Shown here: positions 62,309 to 64,000 of the stretch, piece after piece
Position numbering within the stretch: position 1 is the stretch's first letter
Layout of the letters: every line of letters begins with the position of its first letter
Position numbers and translations under genes: made by a program
Notes under the pieces: generated by a model
Database searches by the model: none
Seen by the model: only the letters and a program-made list of their open reading frames with translations
Told to the model about the DNA's origin: nothing
Source of the DNA: Ovis canadensis
Lineage: Eukaryota; Chordata; Mammalia; Artiodactyla; Bovidae
Length of the DNA: 64,000 bases
Assembly: GCF_042477335.2 (NCBI RefSeq)
Contig: NC_091727.1
Span: 120,807,501 to 120,871,500, forward strand
Direction: 5' to 3'

Positions 62309-62591
62309 GCTGCTAAGTTGCTGCTAAGTCGCTTCAGTCATGTTCGACTCTGTGCGACCCCATAGACGGCAGCCCACCAGGCTCCCCCGTCCCTGGGATT
62401 CTCCAGGCAAGAACACTGGAGTGGGTTGCCATTTCCTTCTCCAATGCATGAAAGTGAAAAGTGAAAGTGAAGTCGCTCAGTCGTCTCCGACTCTTAGCGA
62501 CCCCATGGACTGCAGCCTTCCAGGCTCCTCCGTCCATGGGATTTTCCAGGCAAGAGTACTGGAGTGCGGTGCCATTGCCTTCTCCGTAAAC
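62309..62591 (-). mobile_element. BOV-A2 SINE next to a KLHL4 donor
   Basis: Antisense on the plus strand, with GCTGCTAAGTCGCTTCAGTC, the AATGCATGAAAGTGAAAAG linker and a second unit. ATTGTGTT flanks it (62301-62308 and 62592-62599). It is sense with respect to KLHL4. Confidence 0.95.
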
Positions 62592-62637
62592 ATTGTGTTA
62601 ATATATTATAAATACAACATGAATCAATTGATTTTAC

Positions 62638-62834
62638 CATTGTGTATCTATGCGCCACATTTAGGAGCTTTGTACAGCCTTGGGCATCTCCAAATGATCG
62701 AATCCCTAAGCAGTTTGAAGGGTGGAGTTGCTTTATAAGAAAATTGGAGCAGACTTCAATGACTTGAGTCAGCTGCAGGAGACAAGCTGCAGCCAGCAAA
62801 CTTTCAATAGTATCTTCTTTCAATTGCAGGACAC
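62638..62834 (-). CDS. KLHL4: KLHL4 exon: end of BTB and start of BACK domain
   Basis: First exon of KLHL4 in this window in transcript order; upstream coding exons lie beyond the right edge. KLHL4 belongs to the BTB-BACK-kelch family, whose members usually act as substrate adaptors of cullin-3 ubiquitin ligases; that role is family knowledge. The exon starts with two bases that finish a glycine codon (phase 2), after an AG acceptor at 62836-62835, and ends in phase 0 at an ATG codon before a GTAAAA donor. It reads [20 protein letters not shown] near the start, the classic BTB/BACK transition, then [19 protein letters not shown] and [10 protein letters not shown]. The 197-bp length fits 2 + 65 codons. 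A BOV-A2 SINE begins 46 bp beyond the donor. Assignment to KLHL4 rather than its paralogs KLHL1 and KLHL5 rests on recalled residues here and, more strongly, in the kelch exons. Confidence 0.95.
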
Positions 62835-63198
62835 CTAGATTGTTTGAAAAGTTAAAAAATGATTATATATTCCATAAAAAAGACACAAATATGCTAGAGA
62901 GCTAAAATGTTCAATTTATCTCATTAATAGGGCTATTTTTTTCTAGCGTACAGTGACTGTTTAGGGAATGCCATTTGAGGTGAATATATGCAAGTGAGTC
63001 TGTACAAACACTAATGAGATGGCTGAAAGGAGCAAGATTATGAAAAACAACTGGAGCAAAAGACCTGTGAGTACCATCGTTGCAAAGAACAGCAATTTCT
63101 TGTTTATATACCATCTTAGACCTGTATATAAATCTAATATCAAATATTGTCTACACTAGGACTCAAGAAACTTTATGATATATTACATAAGGATCATG

Positions 63199-63412
63199 GG
63201 GCTTCCCTGGTGGCTCAGATGGTAAAGCATCTACTTGCAATGTGGGAGACCTGGGTTCAATCTCTGGGTTGGGAAGATCCCCTGGAGAAGGACATGGCAA
63301 CCCATTCAAGTACGCTTGCCTGGAGAATCCCATGGATGGAGGAGCCTGGCGGACTACAATCCACGGGGTGGCAAAGAGTCGGACATGACTGAGATACTTA
63401 ACTTTCACTTTC
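63199..63412 (+). mobile_element. BOV-tA SINE
   Basis: It runs GGGCTTCCCTGGTGGCTCAG to ACTTAACTTTCACTTTC. A perfect 14-bp duplication ACATAAGGATCATG flanks it (63185-63198 and 63413-63426), so the insertion is recent. Confidence 0.96.
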
Positions 63413-63871
63413 ACATAAGGATCATGATGGGCTATACAGGTAACTGTCATTTGTGTGGGAAAATGTCTTGGTATATATGAACATTAAGCTTATATGTCAA
63501 TTTTTTTTGCATCTGCATTTATTAGCTGATTAGGGTGACTTTGCTCAAATATTATGCCTGGAATTAATCACTAGCACTTCTTTAAAAGAAAGAAAATACT
63601 GCCAAGTGTCCTCAGATAAAGAACTGCTTATATGATTATTTTCTTAGGTATAAAAACAGATTCAGCTAAAATATCCATAAAGATTTTTAAAAATCAAGAT
63701 CAGAGCAATTTAAGCTGTTTAATTTTTATTGATGCATCATTATTTTTAAGCAAGAGTTACTGATAAATCATTGTAAATATATTATTTTGATAAGTTATAT
63801 TTCTATATTTTTGTTTTAGCCTCACTTAGAGAAGTTGTAAAGAATATTTCATATGGGTTATATAAACTATG

Positions 63872-64000
63872 ACGGAGAAGGCAATGGCACCCCACTCCAG
63901 TACTCTTGCCTGGAAAATCCTATGGACGGAGGAGCCTGGTAGGCTGCAGTCCATGGGGTCGCTGAGAGTTGGACACGACTCAGTGACTTCACTTTCACTT
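63872..64000 (+). mobile_element. BOV-A2 SINE, cut by window edge
   Basis: GGAGAAGGCAATGGCACCCC to CAGTGACTTCACTTTCACTT; it continues past the window. Confidence 0.9.

Noticed and set aside
62911..63143. Minus ORFs just upstream of the BTB-end exon, tested as a missing BTB exon
   Set aside because: They show no BTB residues such as the CDV, HR.VL or SAVSDYF signatures; the missing exons lie outside the window.

Overview
This is mammalian, and specifically ruminant (cattle-like), nuclear DNA. It is AT-rich. Its repeats include the ruminant BovB (RTE) LINE, the tRNA-derived BOV-tA and BOV-A2 SINEs, an L1_BT-type 3' end and a solo LTR, laid over older mammalian repeats (L1, MIR, MER5A, MER1-like). 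The only host gene I can support is the 3' part of KLHL4 on the minus strand. Eight coding exons (62834 down to 16473) give the C-terminal 475 codons plus the stop. They cover the end of the BTB domain, the BACK domain and a six-bladed kelch propeller. Every splice site inside the window is GT-AG and all phases match. Human KLHL4 is X-linked, so an X-chromosome origin is likely, but that is inference. The species within the ruminants cannot be fixed from this sequence.

Layout. 1-15100 lies beyond the likely 3' end of KLHL4 and is a mosaic of nested L1 and BovB copies. 15100-16472 is largely free of young repeats and is the likely KLHL4 3'UTR. 16473-17927 holds the last two exons. 17928-41742 is one 23.8-kb intron filled with nested LINEs, including an L1 interrupted by a BovB that is itself interrupted by an LTR and a SINE, and a second L1 stack at 32.8-39.3 kb. 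41743-62834 holds the six upstream exons, separated by 3-7 kb introns containing BovB, L1 and SINE copies. Exons for the start of the protein and most of the BTB domain lie to the right, outside the window.

The most interesting structures are in the mobile DNA. Both BovB copies that reach the 5'UTR carry a 5' inversion (twin-priming architecture) with nearly seamless internal breakpoints. Three BovB copies break within about 30 bp of the same internal position. A SINE is flanked by a 60-bp direct duplication instead of the usual short target-site repeat. Two gene-sense SINEs sit within 70 bp of consecutive KLHL4 splice donors. One BovB copy keeps a 470-codon open frame with the reverse transcriptase core motifs. 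I found no new gene system; coding ORFs outside KLHL4 are retrotransposon remnants.
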